Below are positions 32,823 through 44,643 of a stretch of DNA of 64,000 nucleotides, one piece after another. The notes beneath the pieces are model-generated. The model was not told where the DNA came from. It was given only the letters and a program-made list of their open reading frames with translations, and did not search any database. Numbering within the stretch: position 1 is the first letter of the stretch; every line of letters starts with the position of its first letter. The DNA lies in assembly GCA_020736575.1 (NCBI GenBank), contig JAGPYM010000034.1, positions 310,001 to 374,000 of the forward strand, in the 5' to 3' direction. Made by a program: the position numbers and the translations under genes. Source of the DNA: Thelonectria olida (lineage: Eukaryota; Ascomycota; Sordariomycetes; Hypocreales; Nectriaceae).

Positions 32823-33429
32823 ATGAGGACCTCTACTCTCGTCATCGCCACCATTGTCTCGTGCTTGGTCGCTGCCAAAGTAGAACTCAAAGACTATTTC
32901 CCCGAATGCTCCATCGACTGTCTCGAGACGGGCACTGAGAAGGCCACCGACTGCGAGTTGGATGATGCCGTCTGTTGGTGTGTCCAGTCCAATTACGAGG
33001 CCATCTACAACCAGGCCCTGAACTGTGTCATGGAGGAGTGCGGTGCCGACAAAGCTATTGGTACGTGAATTCCGTTCAATCACATAATACCGCAATTTCT
33101 CCGTTTACGCCGTCTCGAGTACTGATCAATTCGCAGAATCCGTCCTCCCTGCTGCAATCGTCTTCTGCTCTGCGGCTTCTTCATCCACTTCTGCTCTGGG
33201 CCACCAGGCCACCGGCACGTCCAGTGGTAGCACCAAGACCAACACAGCTGTCACCGCCTCCATCACTTCGGGTGCGGACAGCACTCCCACCGCCTCCTCT
33301 GGTTCTGAGTCTTCTGCGTCGGTTTCTGGCGCTGCCGCTACCACCACTTCCAGCGATTCAGGCGCCGTCGCCATTGGTTCTATGGGAGCTTTCGGCATGC
33401 TTGTTCTTGGCATTGCCGCTGCCTTGTAA
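32823..33429 (+). CDS. CFEM-domain, probably GPI-anchored surface protein
   Basis: Exons 32823-33060 and 33137-33429 give 176 residues; the 76-bp intron joins GADKAI to ESVLPAAIVFC. Layout: signal peptide (residues 1-18), CFEM domain with its eight cysteines (29, 33, 44, 51, 53, 68, 73, 90) including the hallmark CELDDAVCWC, a Ser/Thr-rich stalk, and a hydrophobic C-terminus (GSMGAFGMLVLGIAAAL) typical of GPI addition. In yeasts, CFEM proteins bind haem through an Asp before the fourth cysteine and pass it across the wall; here Asp47/Asp48 occupy that place. In plant pathogens some CFEM proteins are effectors. The position opposite a siderophore transporter favours iron or haem capture. Confidence 0.9.
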
Positions 33430-36400
33430 GATAGCCGTCATGTCATGTTTTGGATGATTTCATTAGAAGGCAATCAAAGGCGTGCTCATTGCCGTTTGAT
33501 CATCATAGTGAAGAAGAGTTAGATATTGAGCCAGCGGCATCAGCCTTACGTACATATAATCACGGGAAGACTCCCGGACCTAATCGATACCTTGTAATAT
33601 CAAAATCCCCCCAATTCCTCATGTTTGCTATATCATCGCCTGCTAAGATGAGATGCTCAATCTGGGCTCAGTTGATAATCGTTGGCTAAACTCTGTAGCG
33701 CGTCTTCATTCTCAGAGCCTCACAAGTCCCAGCACTCCGGAGGGTAACTGGCAGGTGATGTTCCGGCCCGAATGAAGTCAGCTTTAAGCTCAAGTCAACG
33801 AAGGTCACCAAAGAACACCATTGAAAACCCCCACGGAGTAATCGAACGAGTCGGCGTCTTGGTACCGGTGAAGATCGACGCTAGCCAGACCCGAATGATT
33901 GATAATACCCTTGCATCATCAGGTAGGGTGGCGCCGTGCGAACGCAACCAGCTGCTTGGCTAAGTTCCAGGGATCCTTGTCCTTGAACTTGTAGGGTTCA
34001 CGCAGATGCGGAATGGGTGTTTGTCCGACACTACGATCCAAGTCTAAACTGCCATGTCCATCATGTGCGTCAGATCATGATCGATACATCCAACTTGTCA
34101 TGACTTATAGTAGTCGAGAAACTCAGGCCTCGCCATCCAGAAGCCGATCTACAATGTCTAGAAAAGCTTTAGCAAATGACCATACCTTTGGCTTTAACTG
34201 TTGCCACTAGCCTTTCCTGAATAGACACTCGAGTACTGCGGCTCAGGCTTGTGAATGTACCTGTCGTCTTCACCATGATGACTTTCACATGACATTCCAT
34301 GGCCGACTATCAAGTGAGGGGGCCACTTAGAGCCTGCAGTCGCGTGGGTGGTGGCAACTTGCTTTCAGTTCTTAGTCAGGGGTTCGCACGGAAAAGCTGG
34401 GGAGGGGAGGGGAGGGGTTCGACAAGGAAGATCCGTTTTGCTCCGGCTCCGTTCCTTGACGGAATACCACGCCATTTGACTGTGGCAAGAACTTTAGCTC
34501 GACATTGTTGGTTCATCCCTGCGGAACAGATTGATCTGATAAGATAATACGAAGTACCTACAGTAGGTAGTTACGGTGGCTGCGTGGCGGATGGGTCGCC
34601 AAGTCCGCCGGTGGTGTTTCGATGCATGATGTTCTTAGTGGCGTTCGGTCGCATAGCCATTCTTGATCCCGCATGCATCAATGTAGACCAAAGTTCTACG
34701 GAAGTTGCCAATAATATGAGCCGGTAATGTCATGTTTTGCGTCTCTGCTGTTTGTCGTGGACCTTCCGAGAAGCACCTGTCTTCTTAACTTAACATGCCG
34801 GTCTACTCCAGTTGGCATACTTCTCCATGCAATCAACCTTGGCTCTCTTTCATCTTAATTTTACCTGTTAGAATTTGGGTGCAGTTTGTCGACGGCATTC
34901 AGCGAAGTTAGACGTCACATGCTCTCCTCGTGCACGACCAGAACTTATTCTGGAGACTTTCAACAGTAGCCGTTGATAAAATCGAAAAGCTATATAGGAA
35001 ACCAGGTTAGTCGCAGGCTTCTTTATCTCAACCTCTGTCAAGTCAACCTTCCACAGCTTGATCTCTTTATGCACGAAGCTTAGAACTTTGCGAATAAAGA
35101 GCTTGTCGTTCTCAATTTGTTGGGATCCATACCTCAGGTTGTCAAAAGCTCGCGACAATATGTTTCAACCCCTCTCTTCCCTCTTCTCATCATCACATTC
35201 TGTGAGTGGCCCGTTCTTATTGTGACAAGCCTCAAGCATTGCCTACCCACAACCTTGAAGTTTGATTCGAGCCATCTCTCCAATTCCTGTTGTGTTGCAA
35301 ATCCCTCATGAAAGTGTTGTTAGTAGCGGAGTTAGGTCAAGGGTACATAGCCCTTAGAACACTTCCTAAAGTTATGGTTTAGTGGTAACATACACTCCCA
35401 ATCTTTCATCCCGCATTTCGGAAGCTCTTGTCGGACATTTAAATTACCTACGTCAGTATGCGTCGTAGCAGAAATACTGGGGCATGCAAATGTGCACTTT
35501 CTGGTGACCATGCAAGCCATCTACAAAGGAGCCCAGGGCGATGCTCTTTGCCTTGAACTCCAATTTCAGGAGACGCCAAGTCCAAAGTGGGATCCCTTGT
35601 TTAGAGATCTGCAACGCGTTTCAAGCGTTCGGGTAGTTATAATATTTACGGATAATATCAGGACCTATCTCCGGGTTTAATTCAGATGCCTGACGTGACC
35701 AGCTGGCCTGATGGAAAATTGGCGCAACATCTGCGTTGGGGTTTCGCGGCAAGGGCGGTTATGAATGTTAAGAGAGCAGTCTAGTAAGCCCTGGATGAAG
35801 GCCACGTTGTTAGTGATCAACGATCGCTGATAAGACCGACCAGTCCTATGTATTAACTAGTTGTTACTACCTACCCTCTAGTGCGTGGAAGTTTGTTCAT
35901 GTGAGGAATCTCTATGATGAAGGATTGAAACTCTTTGAACCCAGGGCACAGGCGCGTTGAGGATCCAATATTGAAAAGATGGTGTGCACATGATTGGCCA
36001 TTAATTAACGCGCTATGTACCGCGTGATAAGCCCGCTGCAGAAAGAAGCAAGTCATGGCCCGTGCCAGGATGAGACATGACAGGGGCTGTTGAGAGGAGC
36101 GAGGAATGAGTGTTGAGTAGTGTTGATCATTACTGCGTAAAGTTAGCTAGAGAGAAAGAGAAGTCTTCAATAAAGCTCAGACAAGGGATAGGAAGCTATA
36201 AGACAAGAGACAGACGATATTATACAAACGCGAGTGTAAATAAATGGTAATAAATAGGTGAGTCGTACAGGTCATTAAAGAATACTGGGCCTAATTAATC
36301 AACACAGCGTGATTCTTCCCGTTATGGAAGGAACTATAGGTGCACGTGATGCGAAAAATATGAAGCTGTCCAGGTGACCTCTTTTTTCCCGACTCCACCG

Positions 36401-36781
36401 ACGAGTCCATTCCCAACTAGGAAATGCCATTGGAATCCACGTTCCACGGCCGTTCGCCTCTTTCGCCTCGTCTCGCCGAAACGCTCTTCTTTTGTTGAAG
36501 TGCGACTTTGATGACCCGATATTGCTACGGGAAGCTGTATGCTGGGAATGGCCTCCAGCTAGACGTTGAGTTGAACGGAGCGACAACCTAACGGCGGGAA
36601 CAATCACGACGGGAGACGCGAGACGGTCCAACCGACAGACACCACACCAAAAAGTCCCACGATCCAATCCCACGATCCATCGACCATCCCAGTCCGTGTT
36701 TCAAGAGCTCCTGACGTATACTATTCGCCTCCTCCGATCCCTCCTCCTTACACTCCCGCCGCCTATCTCCAATTGCCCGTC
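33430..36781. other. 3.35-kb gene-free region with decayed coding traces and a G4 motif
   Basis: No intact gene is seen. On the minus strand two stretches read like former coding sequence: about 35300-34870 (ATQQELERWLESNF, FIRKVLSFVHKEIKLWKVDL) and about 34040-33920 (TPIPHLREPYKFKDKDPWNL). Both are broken by stops, and neither family is recognised. A perfect (GGGGA)3GGGG run lies at 34399-34417. The 36100-36300 part is AT-rich. Confidence 0.4.
34399..34417 (+). repeat. Perfect G-quadruplex motif
   Basis: Four runs of four G separated by single A bases meet the strictest G-quadruplex pattern (G4 tracts, one-base loops). It lies in a gene-free region. Confidence 0.6.
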
Positions 36782-38052
36782 ATGTCCGAAGACGATGGCG
36801 ACGTCCTCGGCCCCGACGGTCAACCTCCCGCCCGCGTCGACCGCGACCGCAGAGCTCCGCGCTTCAGCTGGACCCCCGCATACGAGGCCACCTTCTTCAA
36901 CAGTCTCTGCGACAGCGTCCAGCTCGGCCTGCGTGAGAACAGCAGCTTCAAGGCCGAGGCTTGGGAGCGCGCCGCCCAGGCCCTGCAGGCGAGCCACGGC
37001 GCCTATCCCACAAAGAGCCATCTCATCAACAAGAGCGACAATGCGCGGAAACGCTTTCGTCTCTGGCGTGGCCTGCGCGAGGACCCCGAATTCACGTATA
37101 ATCGCAACACAAAGACCGTCTCGGCCACAGAGGAAGCTTGGGCTGCGCACATCGAGGTGAGATTCGAGCGCAAATGGCGGTGATGCACCCGAATCACGTC
37201 ACACTAACATGGCCACAGAGGGAACCCCTGTCAAGAGCCCTACGCGGTAGACCCTTCGATCATGAAGAGTACATGGAGATACTCTATCCGGATGTCATCG
37301 GCTCTGGTGGTGCACCGAAGCGTATAATGAAGCCTAGAAGACGGACCGATGGCCCTGTCACCGACGACTCGGACATGCCCGGCACTGGCATACTCAATCT
37401 TCAAAACGAGCCGCCTCCCCAGCCTCCGAATCTCGAGAGTCCCGTCCAGCGAGCCCCCGCCCCGACAATCGTCAATGGCCTTCCGAAACCCGTTTCGACT
37501 GCGATCCCGCCTCGAGCTCCAGCTGTCAGCACCAGCGCCCTCACTCCTCCCGACGAGACCATGACGCAGAGCCGTAAGCGACAGCTGCCGCCAACGACGA
37601 GTACCCCGGCCGTCTTTGAATCTACACCGCCTGCATCTGCTGGTTCTCTGATCCAGCAGGTGCCCGATTCTCCCGAGAAGCGACGTCGCACCTCCTCTAA
37701 CGACGGATCGCGTACGCTTTCCTCGACAGCAACGCTCAACTCTTGCATTCTACCCCTAGCTGGGCCCAACGGGCCAAGCGTTGGCTCGCCTTCTCAAACT
37801 GAAGGCCAGGTTGTGGCGCAAGGTCCCCTTCTCGAGGAGCTCATCGAGGCCGTCAGGTCGCGTGCCTCTCTCCGGTGGCAGGAGGAGGCCCTTGATGTCT
37901 TCTTCAGGGACTTTGCTGAAGAGGATTTGGATCTTCAGGTTACCATCTCTGAGAGGGTTCTGGTCAACGAGAGCAAAGCGATGGTGTTTTGCAAGATGCC
38001 GACTCGAGTTCGACAACATTGGGTGAGACGATTCCGAGACTTGAGACAGTAG
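36782..38052 (+). CDS. Myb/SANT-like DNA-binding domain protein
   Basis: Exons 36782-37156 and 37219-38052 give 402 residues; the 62-bp intron joins AWAAHIE to REPLSRALRG. The N-terminal domain (about residues 20-150: FSWTPAYEATFFNSLCDSVQ, SHLINKSDNARKRFRLWRGL, AWAAHIEREPLSRALRGRP, YMEILYPDVIGSG) fits the Myb/SANT-like fold that is shared with Harbinger-type transposon proteins. A long Pro/Ser/Thr-rich middle carries basic nuclear-localisation-like patches (MKPRRR, SRKRQ, EKRRRTSS). The C-terminal 75 residues (LLEELIEAVRSRASLRWQEE, FAEEDLDLQVTISERVL) are helical and may mediate dimerisation or partner binding. It is probably a nuclear regulator, perhaps domesticated from a transposon. The target is unknown. 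Confidence 0.85.
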
Positions 38053-38611
38053 GATGGAGCGGAGCAGGAGGCGTACGGTTATGGGAGAGGATACGACAGT
38101 AACGAAATGTGAAGAGGAGGAATGGAGGACAAAAGCGAAAACATGAAAAGCATTGGAGTCGTTGATTGAGGGATTAAGGGGTGTAAGGGCTCAAGGCTTT
38201 GAAGCAGCTGCATCGCCACGACGATGCCCCCCACGCAAGAGCGAAAAGGAGAAGGATCTGGCGCGTTGGTTCATGACATCACCCATGTTGATTGAAGATA
38301 CCACGAGACGGGGCGTTTTGGATTTTGTTTACCCAAGGACTGACTGCATGCACTGCATTTTAGCGACACTCTCGAGCAGAGGGAAGGATTTCGGAAATAT
38401 CGGGAAGCGTGCGAAAGCGGAGGTGTTGAAACGACCTTTTTTTGGGCTGGGACGAGGCTATTCGCGCCCTTTTATGGACGATCTTGTCTGTGTATTCGTA
38501 TTCATATATAATTTCACCTAATCTTTTCGTTGAGAAATTGAAAAGCTCAATCAACCGCTCTTATCGCTTAGGTACCATGGATCTTTGAGTTGCCGATGGG
38601 ATGAGGAGGTC
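38053..38611. other. Intergenic, 3' side of two convergent genes
   Basis: The 559 bases between the ends of the Myb/SANT-like and DUF3632 genes hold untranslated sequence. Only short reading frames are present. Confidence 0.5.
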
Positions 38612-39642
38612 TCATCTCTCGTCTTCTTCGTCGTCGTCGTCCTCTTCTGGGATCAAGAACCCAAATGCATCAATCACACTGGGACGATCTCCAAGTCCAC
38701 GAGTTTGCAGGGCGCTCATTCGATCTGAAACCTTTGTGGCACATTGCCGGGTCTCTTCATCGAACCTGGCATCAGTCCCGACAGCATCAAACTTGGTCTT
38801 CCACGCATCCCATCGAAGCCGCGTCCATCTCGGGCTACCGATACTCACCAGCGCGCCCTTTTCGCACATTTCGTACAACGCCTCGTCGGCGTAGAATATC
38901 CATTGCGCTGCGGCTCTGACGCGCGGCGCGGCGCGGGAGACCTTGTCGTGCTCGTCGAGCGTGCCTGCGCGAGGGATTCCGATGGATGAGAGGCGCATCA
39001 AGGCGGAGAGGCGTGTTATTGCGGCGATGTGGCTGCCGAAGAGACGGGCTTGGAAGGCTGAAAAGTTGATGTAAGACGTAGCTACGTTTGGGTCCCCGCC
39101 GACGTTGCCGCAGACGAAATGGCCTTGAGTACATGTTAGCATTGAGGATAAGTACCTATTGACTGTTCTGTCGCACCCTGATCAAGCTCCCACATCCACT
39201 GATCAAAGTAATCGTAGCTATTTTGCCGCGTCAATTCCCACAGCGTCTTCTCGATCATCTCCCCGTTGCACAGCCACGGGACAGTATGACGAGGAAGATT
39301 CTGCAGTTCTTTGAACAAGTCGACCAGTCGGTCTTGGGCTGGGCTCTCGGCCGCCATCTTCATTGCCGACATGCCAAAACAATCCCAGAGGTACTTTTGC
39401 CATCCTGCGGGCTGCGGGCCGGGAACAGATTCGTTGTCCGACTGCTTCTCGGCGGAAGCCTGCCATGACCTGTACGCCTCGTAGGCTTCTTGGCAGTCGC
39501 TTGTGATTATGCCGTCAATGGCGCGTGCTGCATCTTGGGGAGAAATGGCGCCGTCGACGAGGTCCTGAAAGGCGTCTTGGAGCTGCGTTTCGCGCTCGTC
39601 GTCACCGGGGTCGTGGAGGCCTAATTGTATGGAATGCGCCAT
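38612..39642 (-). CDS. DUF3632-family protein
   Basis: Exons 39642-39177 and 39123-38612 give 325 residues; the 53-bp intron joins WELDQG to HFVCGNVGGDPNVA. The pattern is that of the fungal DUF3632 family: an N-terminal acidic helical part (AFQDLVDGAISPQDAARAID), then a central WQKYLWDCFGMSAMKMA, LVDLFKELQNLP and CNGEMIEKTLWELT, the hallmark TSYINFSAFQARLFG, and a C-terminal block ALYEMCEKGA with WDAWKTKFDAV. It ends in a very acidic tail (EEDDDDEEDER). There are no catalytic motifs, signal peptide or membrane spans. Members are widespread in Pezizomycotina and have no assigned function. Confidence 0.85.
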
Positions 39643-41420
39643 TGTTTTGGCTTGTTGAGTGGCTTCTTGTGGATGAAGATTGATGAAAGACTGGATTGAA
39701 CATGTTTTATTGAGACTGATTGATGTGGTGCTGGAGAAGGATCAGGATGAGTCGTTGGCCGATGCATAAGCCGCTGCCTGCTATAAATGACATAATTGTG
39801 CTGGGTTTATGCTGACAGCGCTGATCATCGAGCTGCCTGCACCGGCTACTTAATTGCTTCATCTTCTTGACATGTTGAAGAGACGTCAACTGCCTTTCTT
39901 GTCGGGCATGACTTGGTCTGTTTAATCAATGTCAAGCAGAATGCAGGTCATTGTACAAACGGTACTCCCTCCAAGCGACTCAGCTCACAGGCTGCCCCGT
40001 TGGTGTAAAAGCGTGTTCCCTATGACCAGCGCAGCGGTTCGTGCATTTCAAGGAGACCTTGCAGCTCGGGGAAAGGATCCTTCAGCTTCCCGCGCTAGAA
40101 TGGGGTCGTCAGTGACGAATGAAAACGGATTCCGCGCTGGGGTGGCAAGGGAATGCCTGCTCTTGGAACCCATCTAGACGCTGTTGAGACGACATAGCGA
40201 TGGCACTGTAAGATGCACGAAGGGAACAACAGTTGCCGGCCTCAAAATGCACCCTTCGAGGTGAGCCCTGCCAGAACCCTTATCCCTTATCTCCCTGCGA
40301 GACCTGCATCCATCGTCAGCTCTGGGGATCGCCGATTCATCGTCGCGGTCCGCTCCCGACTCATCAATAGTTCCGTTAGCGCCCCCCGCATGGGCAGGCA
40401 TGCCCCGGGGGGCTGATATTGGGACTGGCTGTCTGAGGAGTGTCCGTAAGGTTAGTTACCATGTTGACCCAAGTATCATATCATGAATCCATCATCCTGC
40501 CAGACCTCTCTCCCAAGCCCAATTCTCTTTGATCTTCACTTCCGTTGAAAAGCATGTGGTGGCTGCTGCCCGGAGCTGATCCATCCGAAAGAAGCTTACG
40601 CTGATCATAGCTTTGCACATTCTAGTCGTTGCCACTGCCTAGTCCTATGTCTCCCCTTTTATTGGAGAATGGCTCTTGTCATGGACGCTTTGTTCCGGGG
40701 TTGTCGGGGATAATAGAGGGAATGGGGGAATATCATTCCATTTGCCCAGTCTCACCACTTTGAAAAGAGGGTGGGGGAGAGAGGTCATCTCAACTCATAC
40801 CACGCGAAAAGAAGGTCCTTGAGGACGCGTTCATGTGGGTGCATGTCTGCCAGCACATGGATTGTCGACTGCCCAAGACCGACGCTTACTTGGCGTACAT
40901 CATGGTGCCGCGATGCGGATCATCTGACTGATCTTCAGAAGACGGAGAAAGATGCTGTGTCCTGGCTGGACTATCACGCTCCAGCTATCGGCAAGTCTGC
41001 AGCTTGACGGAAGCATACTGAAGACGTCCGTTGGACGGTTCAATAGGCCAAGGCTCTTGTTCGGCATCATTGGCATGTCGTTCGTATTAATACACTTGAG
41101 ATGTTGGCGACCAGTCCCAATACGTTGGGTTTGGCGTGCTTGACGTCAATATATTTGCACTATGAAAGAGTTAGCGCTTCTAGTTCCAATGTCATAGCCA
41201 CATCATTTCTCCCTTCTGAACCCTTTGTGCGTCATGTCGTCGAATGCAAACAGCCACCGCATCATGATTTATACAATAAGCGCACTTTTTCTAGCTGTTC
41301 TTTCTCTATTGATGATTAAATAGGTAACGCTGCACTAACACCCCTGACTCTTGAAAGAATAATCCGATGTAAGCCTACCTTCAACCTTTATCTTGTCAGT
41401 GCCTCAACACCAACACCAAC
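39643..41420. other. Intergenic region between the DUF3632 and aquaporin genes
   Basis: No gene or RNA is recognised in these 1.78 kb. The last 200 bases before the aquaporin start are pyrimidine-rich and probably hold its promoter and leader. Confidence 0.45.
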
Positions 41421-42429
41421 ATGGACAGAATGGCCCCTTCCCTTGAAGTTGAAGCCGGACGTCGCGGCAATCAGGGTAATCAGGGCCACCAGGGCCATCA
41501 GGGCCATCAAGGCCACAATGGCTACCGCGGCTTTCATGGCCACCAGCATGAGCATCATCCTCCACCGCCCCATCTCAGCACCTTCAGCCGTCACCTCGTC
41601 GCCGCATCTGGCGAATTCGTCGGCACATTTCTCTTCCTCTATTTTGGCTACGCTGGAAACCTCATGGCCCTGCTGCAAACGCCATACGCTGCAGCAAATG
41701 GCGGCATAGCGAGCACCACCGACATTTGGATCGCCTTTTCGTACGGCTTCTCCCTCCTCGTTAATGTGTGGGCTTTCTACCGCATCAGTGGCGGTTTGTT
41801 CAACCCAGCAGTGACACTCGGTTTGTGCCTCGGAGGCCAGCTCCCGTGGATGCGAGCTGTCTTTCTCATCCCGGCACAACTGCTGGGTTCCATGTGCGCC
41901 GGGGGACTCGTCGACGCCATGTTCCCGGGAAACATTGCGCAAGCTAACACCCTCCTCGGACCCGACACTTCCGTCACTCGCGGGGTGTTCCTGGAGATGA
42001 TCTTCACGGCCCAACTAGTCTTTGTCGTCTTCATGCTGGCTGCTGAGAAGTCGCGAGACACTTTCCTCGCTCCCATTGGTATCGGACTCGCTTTGTTTGT
42101 GGTGGAAATCCCAGGTGCGTACAGTGGTTTTGTCTTTGCTATCATCCCCAGCTCGTAACGAACTCACAACGTGGGTTTGAACAGGCATCTTTGTCACTGG
42201 AGGATCTCTGAATCCCGCCCGCAGCTTTGGCTGTGCTGTTGCAGGCACAAGCTTCCCTGGCTATCACTGGATCTACTGGGTTGGCCCAGCACTTGGAGCG
42301 TCGTTGGCTGCAGGATATTATCGAATCGTCAAGCTACTGCATTATGAGGAAGTCAACCCGGGACAGGATGCACCGGTAGATGATCCAAAGCCATTGGTCA
42401 CGCATAACGGTAATCTTATTGTTGTTTGA
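41421..42429 (+). CDS. Aquaporin/aquaglyceroporin (MIP family) with His/Gln/Gly-rich N-terminal tail
   Basis: Exons 41421-42114 and 42185-42429 give 312 residues; the 70-bp intron follows VEIP. Both signature motifs are intact: [11 protein letters not shown] (Asn128-Pro-Ala) and [11 protein letters not shown] (Asn241-Pro-Ala-Arg). Six membrane helices are apparent, with [16 protein letters not shown] first and [19 protein letters not shown] last. The selectivity region around the second NPA, with Arg244, fits a water-type channel, but glycerol transport cannot be excluded. Residues 16-50 are a low-complexity tail of GNQ/GHQ repeats followed by a His-Pro stretch ([11 protein letters not shown]), encoded by near-tandem 9-base CAGGGCCAT-type units at 41470-41525. 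The tail may bind metal or control gating. It is cytoplasmic by family topology. Confidence 0.92.
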
Positions 42430-43194
42430 GCGACTTGGAAGAACAATGGCTAAGCAATTCACTTTCTGTAACTCTGCAGGGCCGACACAATAAACGATGG
42501 AGTCGGAGTTGAGCGCTACTCTTTATTAATGTATGAGGGATTCTCTATTTCTTTCGCTAGTTCTCTAGTTCCTGGGGTTACAGAGCGAATAATGGGTTAA
42601 TATCAGTTGTGGGAAGGCCAAAATGTCTTTATCGTACCGGGTAGATAGATACAAGCAGGTCTTGTTCTGTGATGCTCGGGAGTCATAATCAAGGCAGACA
42701 TCTCAGTAAGCTTCGGCATTGTAGCATCAGCTATCAAGCCACAAAATTGATGTATAGTTTACAACAAAATGCAGACTACGGAACGAAATACCTGTACGGA
42801 GTAAAGAACAACACAGCCGTGAGAGCATCTCAGGGACTCGGGATGCGTGATATCGATTGCCCCAGATCGGAGAGCCTGATCGACTAGCCATCGCCAGGGA
42901 GACGGCTCAATGCACTCAGCTAGTCTAACAGAGGAAGGAAACTAAGCCTAAGCGGGAAAGCCGTCGGACGAATCAAACCCCTCTTATCTGCAGCCGGAAA
43001 AGCCCTTTCCCCGGATCAAACCTCACTCCACCGCATCGGAGCCGGATGTTCTGTTCGAATCATCATCATCGATTCAACATCACCACCAATACGACCCATC
43101 ATCCATACCATCATCAAGACAGCCAAATTCTACAACGATGGCGGCCAATCAAAACTCGCCGTCTTAGAACAACCTGCCAGTGGAGATCCGCTCT
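42430..43194. other. Intergenic region and 5' end of the F-box gene
   Basis: These 765 bases contain the interrupted natural start of the following F-box gene: an ATG at 43138 opens MAANQNSPS and meets an in-frame TAG at 43165-43167. Nothing else is recognised. Confidence 0.5.
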
Positions 43195-44643
43195 ATGGTC
43201 TTGGGCAATCTTGTGCAACAAGGACAGGGACTGAGCAATTATGCTACAGTGTCCAAAGAATGGCAAGCACATATCGAGAGGGAGAACTTCTCCCAAATCA
43301 AGTTAACAGCACCATGCCTCGACATGTTCGCACAAATAGTCATCCGACAGAGGCAGTATGTGAAATCCATCTGGCTGAATATCGAGCTGCCAAGGTACAC
43401 TTGTGTAAGCTGTCGTCGGAGGGAGTCAATATCAAACATGCGTATCAACAACGCTGTCGTGGGACGCGCTGTCTCGAAGCTGTTCGCAATACTGGGCAGC
43501 TGGCCGCCGGCCCAAGACGCCTTGACATGGGAACTGAGCGTACAGTCTCCGAGCGACAAGGAACATTTCGGCCGAGGGATTCATTTTGGGACTGAGCAAT
43601 GGCATCCGTCCCAAATATCGGCACCCAGAATGGATATGGTGGCTCGGCACAACCATAACCTTACCAGATACGGATGGAACTTCGGCATATTTGGTCTTTC
43701 TCGCATGTTCGGGTTGATTGACTTGGCCCCCTTACGATTACAGAGGCTACCTGAAGTCCACGCCATCCCGAGGTGGGTAATAGGTCGGCAATGCCGTCGT
43801 TACTTCATGCCCCAGACTCTAATACTCATTGACCACAAACTCCCTCGCATGGAAGCGTTGGTCCATGAGTCATGGCAAATATCGCGCAGACTCGCGAACG
43901 ATCAAAGATACGACTGGGGTGGGTCATCGTTGCCATTACCAGAGGGCATCAACTTTCTGACATTTGGAACAGACACGGACTCGGCAACCACCACTATCTA
44001 TATACCCAGCTCGTCGCGGCTAAGGAGGATGTGCCTATTCGAAGATTTCGACGACAACTATCTCACGATGATGACCCATGTCCCGCCTCTTGTCACTAAC
44101 CTTGCGCATGCTGAGGCTCTTGCGAGGAGAAGCCTGCCGCTTCGAATATTCAGCTGCTCATTCGTCATTGATGCTCAACACTTTTTCTTATCACTCGAGC
44201 CCGACTGGAGTTGGCCCAATCTTGAGTCCCTGGCGCTGACATCCCGAGTGCTTGTTCCTACTGCCGACCAAGAGGAAGTTGTTGAACTTTTGGTCAGAGC
44301 TGCTCAAGCTGCACTGCGCATGCCGAATTTGCAAACCATGACGCTTTGGAACGGGAGAAGAAGCATGGCTTGCGCTTTCACATACTCCAAAACTAATGAC
44401 GAGAACCACTGTCCTTCTATTGCGTGGCGCGGCACGTGGGATTTGGAGTTTCCGCCTCACCTGATCCAAGCGTGGGAAGAAGTCGTCTCTACCTTCACCC
44501 TTGTTAAAATGCGCACTGCGAAAGAATTTCTAGACCCCGGCACGATCAGATCTCATGGCGATGCAGTGGAACACTTGCAGTTGGTCAATGCAGCGCTAGA
44601 TCAAGCCTCGGTCCAGCAGATACAAAGGGAGGCAAATCGTTGA
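43195..44643 (+). CDS. F-box protein with DUF6546-type region, N-terminus interrupted by TAG
   Basis: From the ATG at 43195 the frame runs 483 codons to the stop. Upstream in the same frame the F-box start NNLPVEIRS is readable, and the probable original ATG is at 43138, but TAG at 43165-43167 separates the two. Translation from 43195 would therefore drop the first helix of the F-box (LPVEIRSMVLGNLVQQ). The rest matches the fungal DUF6546 layout: SKEWQAHIERENFSQIKL, then YVKSIWLNIELPRYTC, IDLAPLRLQRLPEV, and the late WPNLESLALTSRVL, MPNLQTMTLWNG and AWRGTWDLEFP. Such proteins may recruit targets to SCF ubiquitin ligases. The long intact body suggests the stop is recent, is bypassed by splicing, or is an error. 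Confidence 0.78.
   Translation: MVLGNLVQQGQGLSNYATVSKEWQAHIERENFSQIKLTAPCLDMFAQIVIRQRQYVKSIWLNIELPRYTCVSCRRRESISNMRINNAVVGRAVSKLFAILGSWPPAQDALTWELSVQSPSDKEHFGRGIHFGTEQWHPSQISAPRMDMVARHNHNLTRYGWNFGIFGLSRMFGLIDLAPLRLQRLPEVHAIPRWVIGRQCRRYFMPQTLILIDHKLPRMEALVHESWQISRRLANDQRYDWGGSSLPLPEGINFLTFGTDTDSATTTIYIPSSSRLRRMCLFEDFDDNYLTMMTHVPPLVTNLAHAEALARRSLPLRIFSCSFVIDAQHFFLSLEPDWSWPNLESLALTSRVLVPTADQEEVVELLVRAAQAALRMPNLQTMTLWNGRRSMACAFTYSKTNDENHCPSIAWRGTWDLEFPPHLIQAWEEVVSTFTLVKMRTAKEFLDPGTIRSHGDAVEHLQLVNAALDQASVQQIQREANR

Noticed and set aside
41388..42014. 208-codon minus-strand frame
   Set aside because: It is antisense to the aquaporin first exon, whose NPA motif proves the plus strand.
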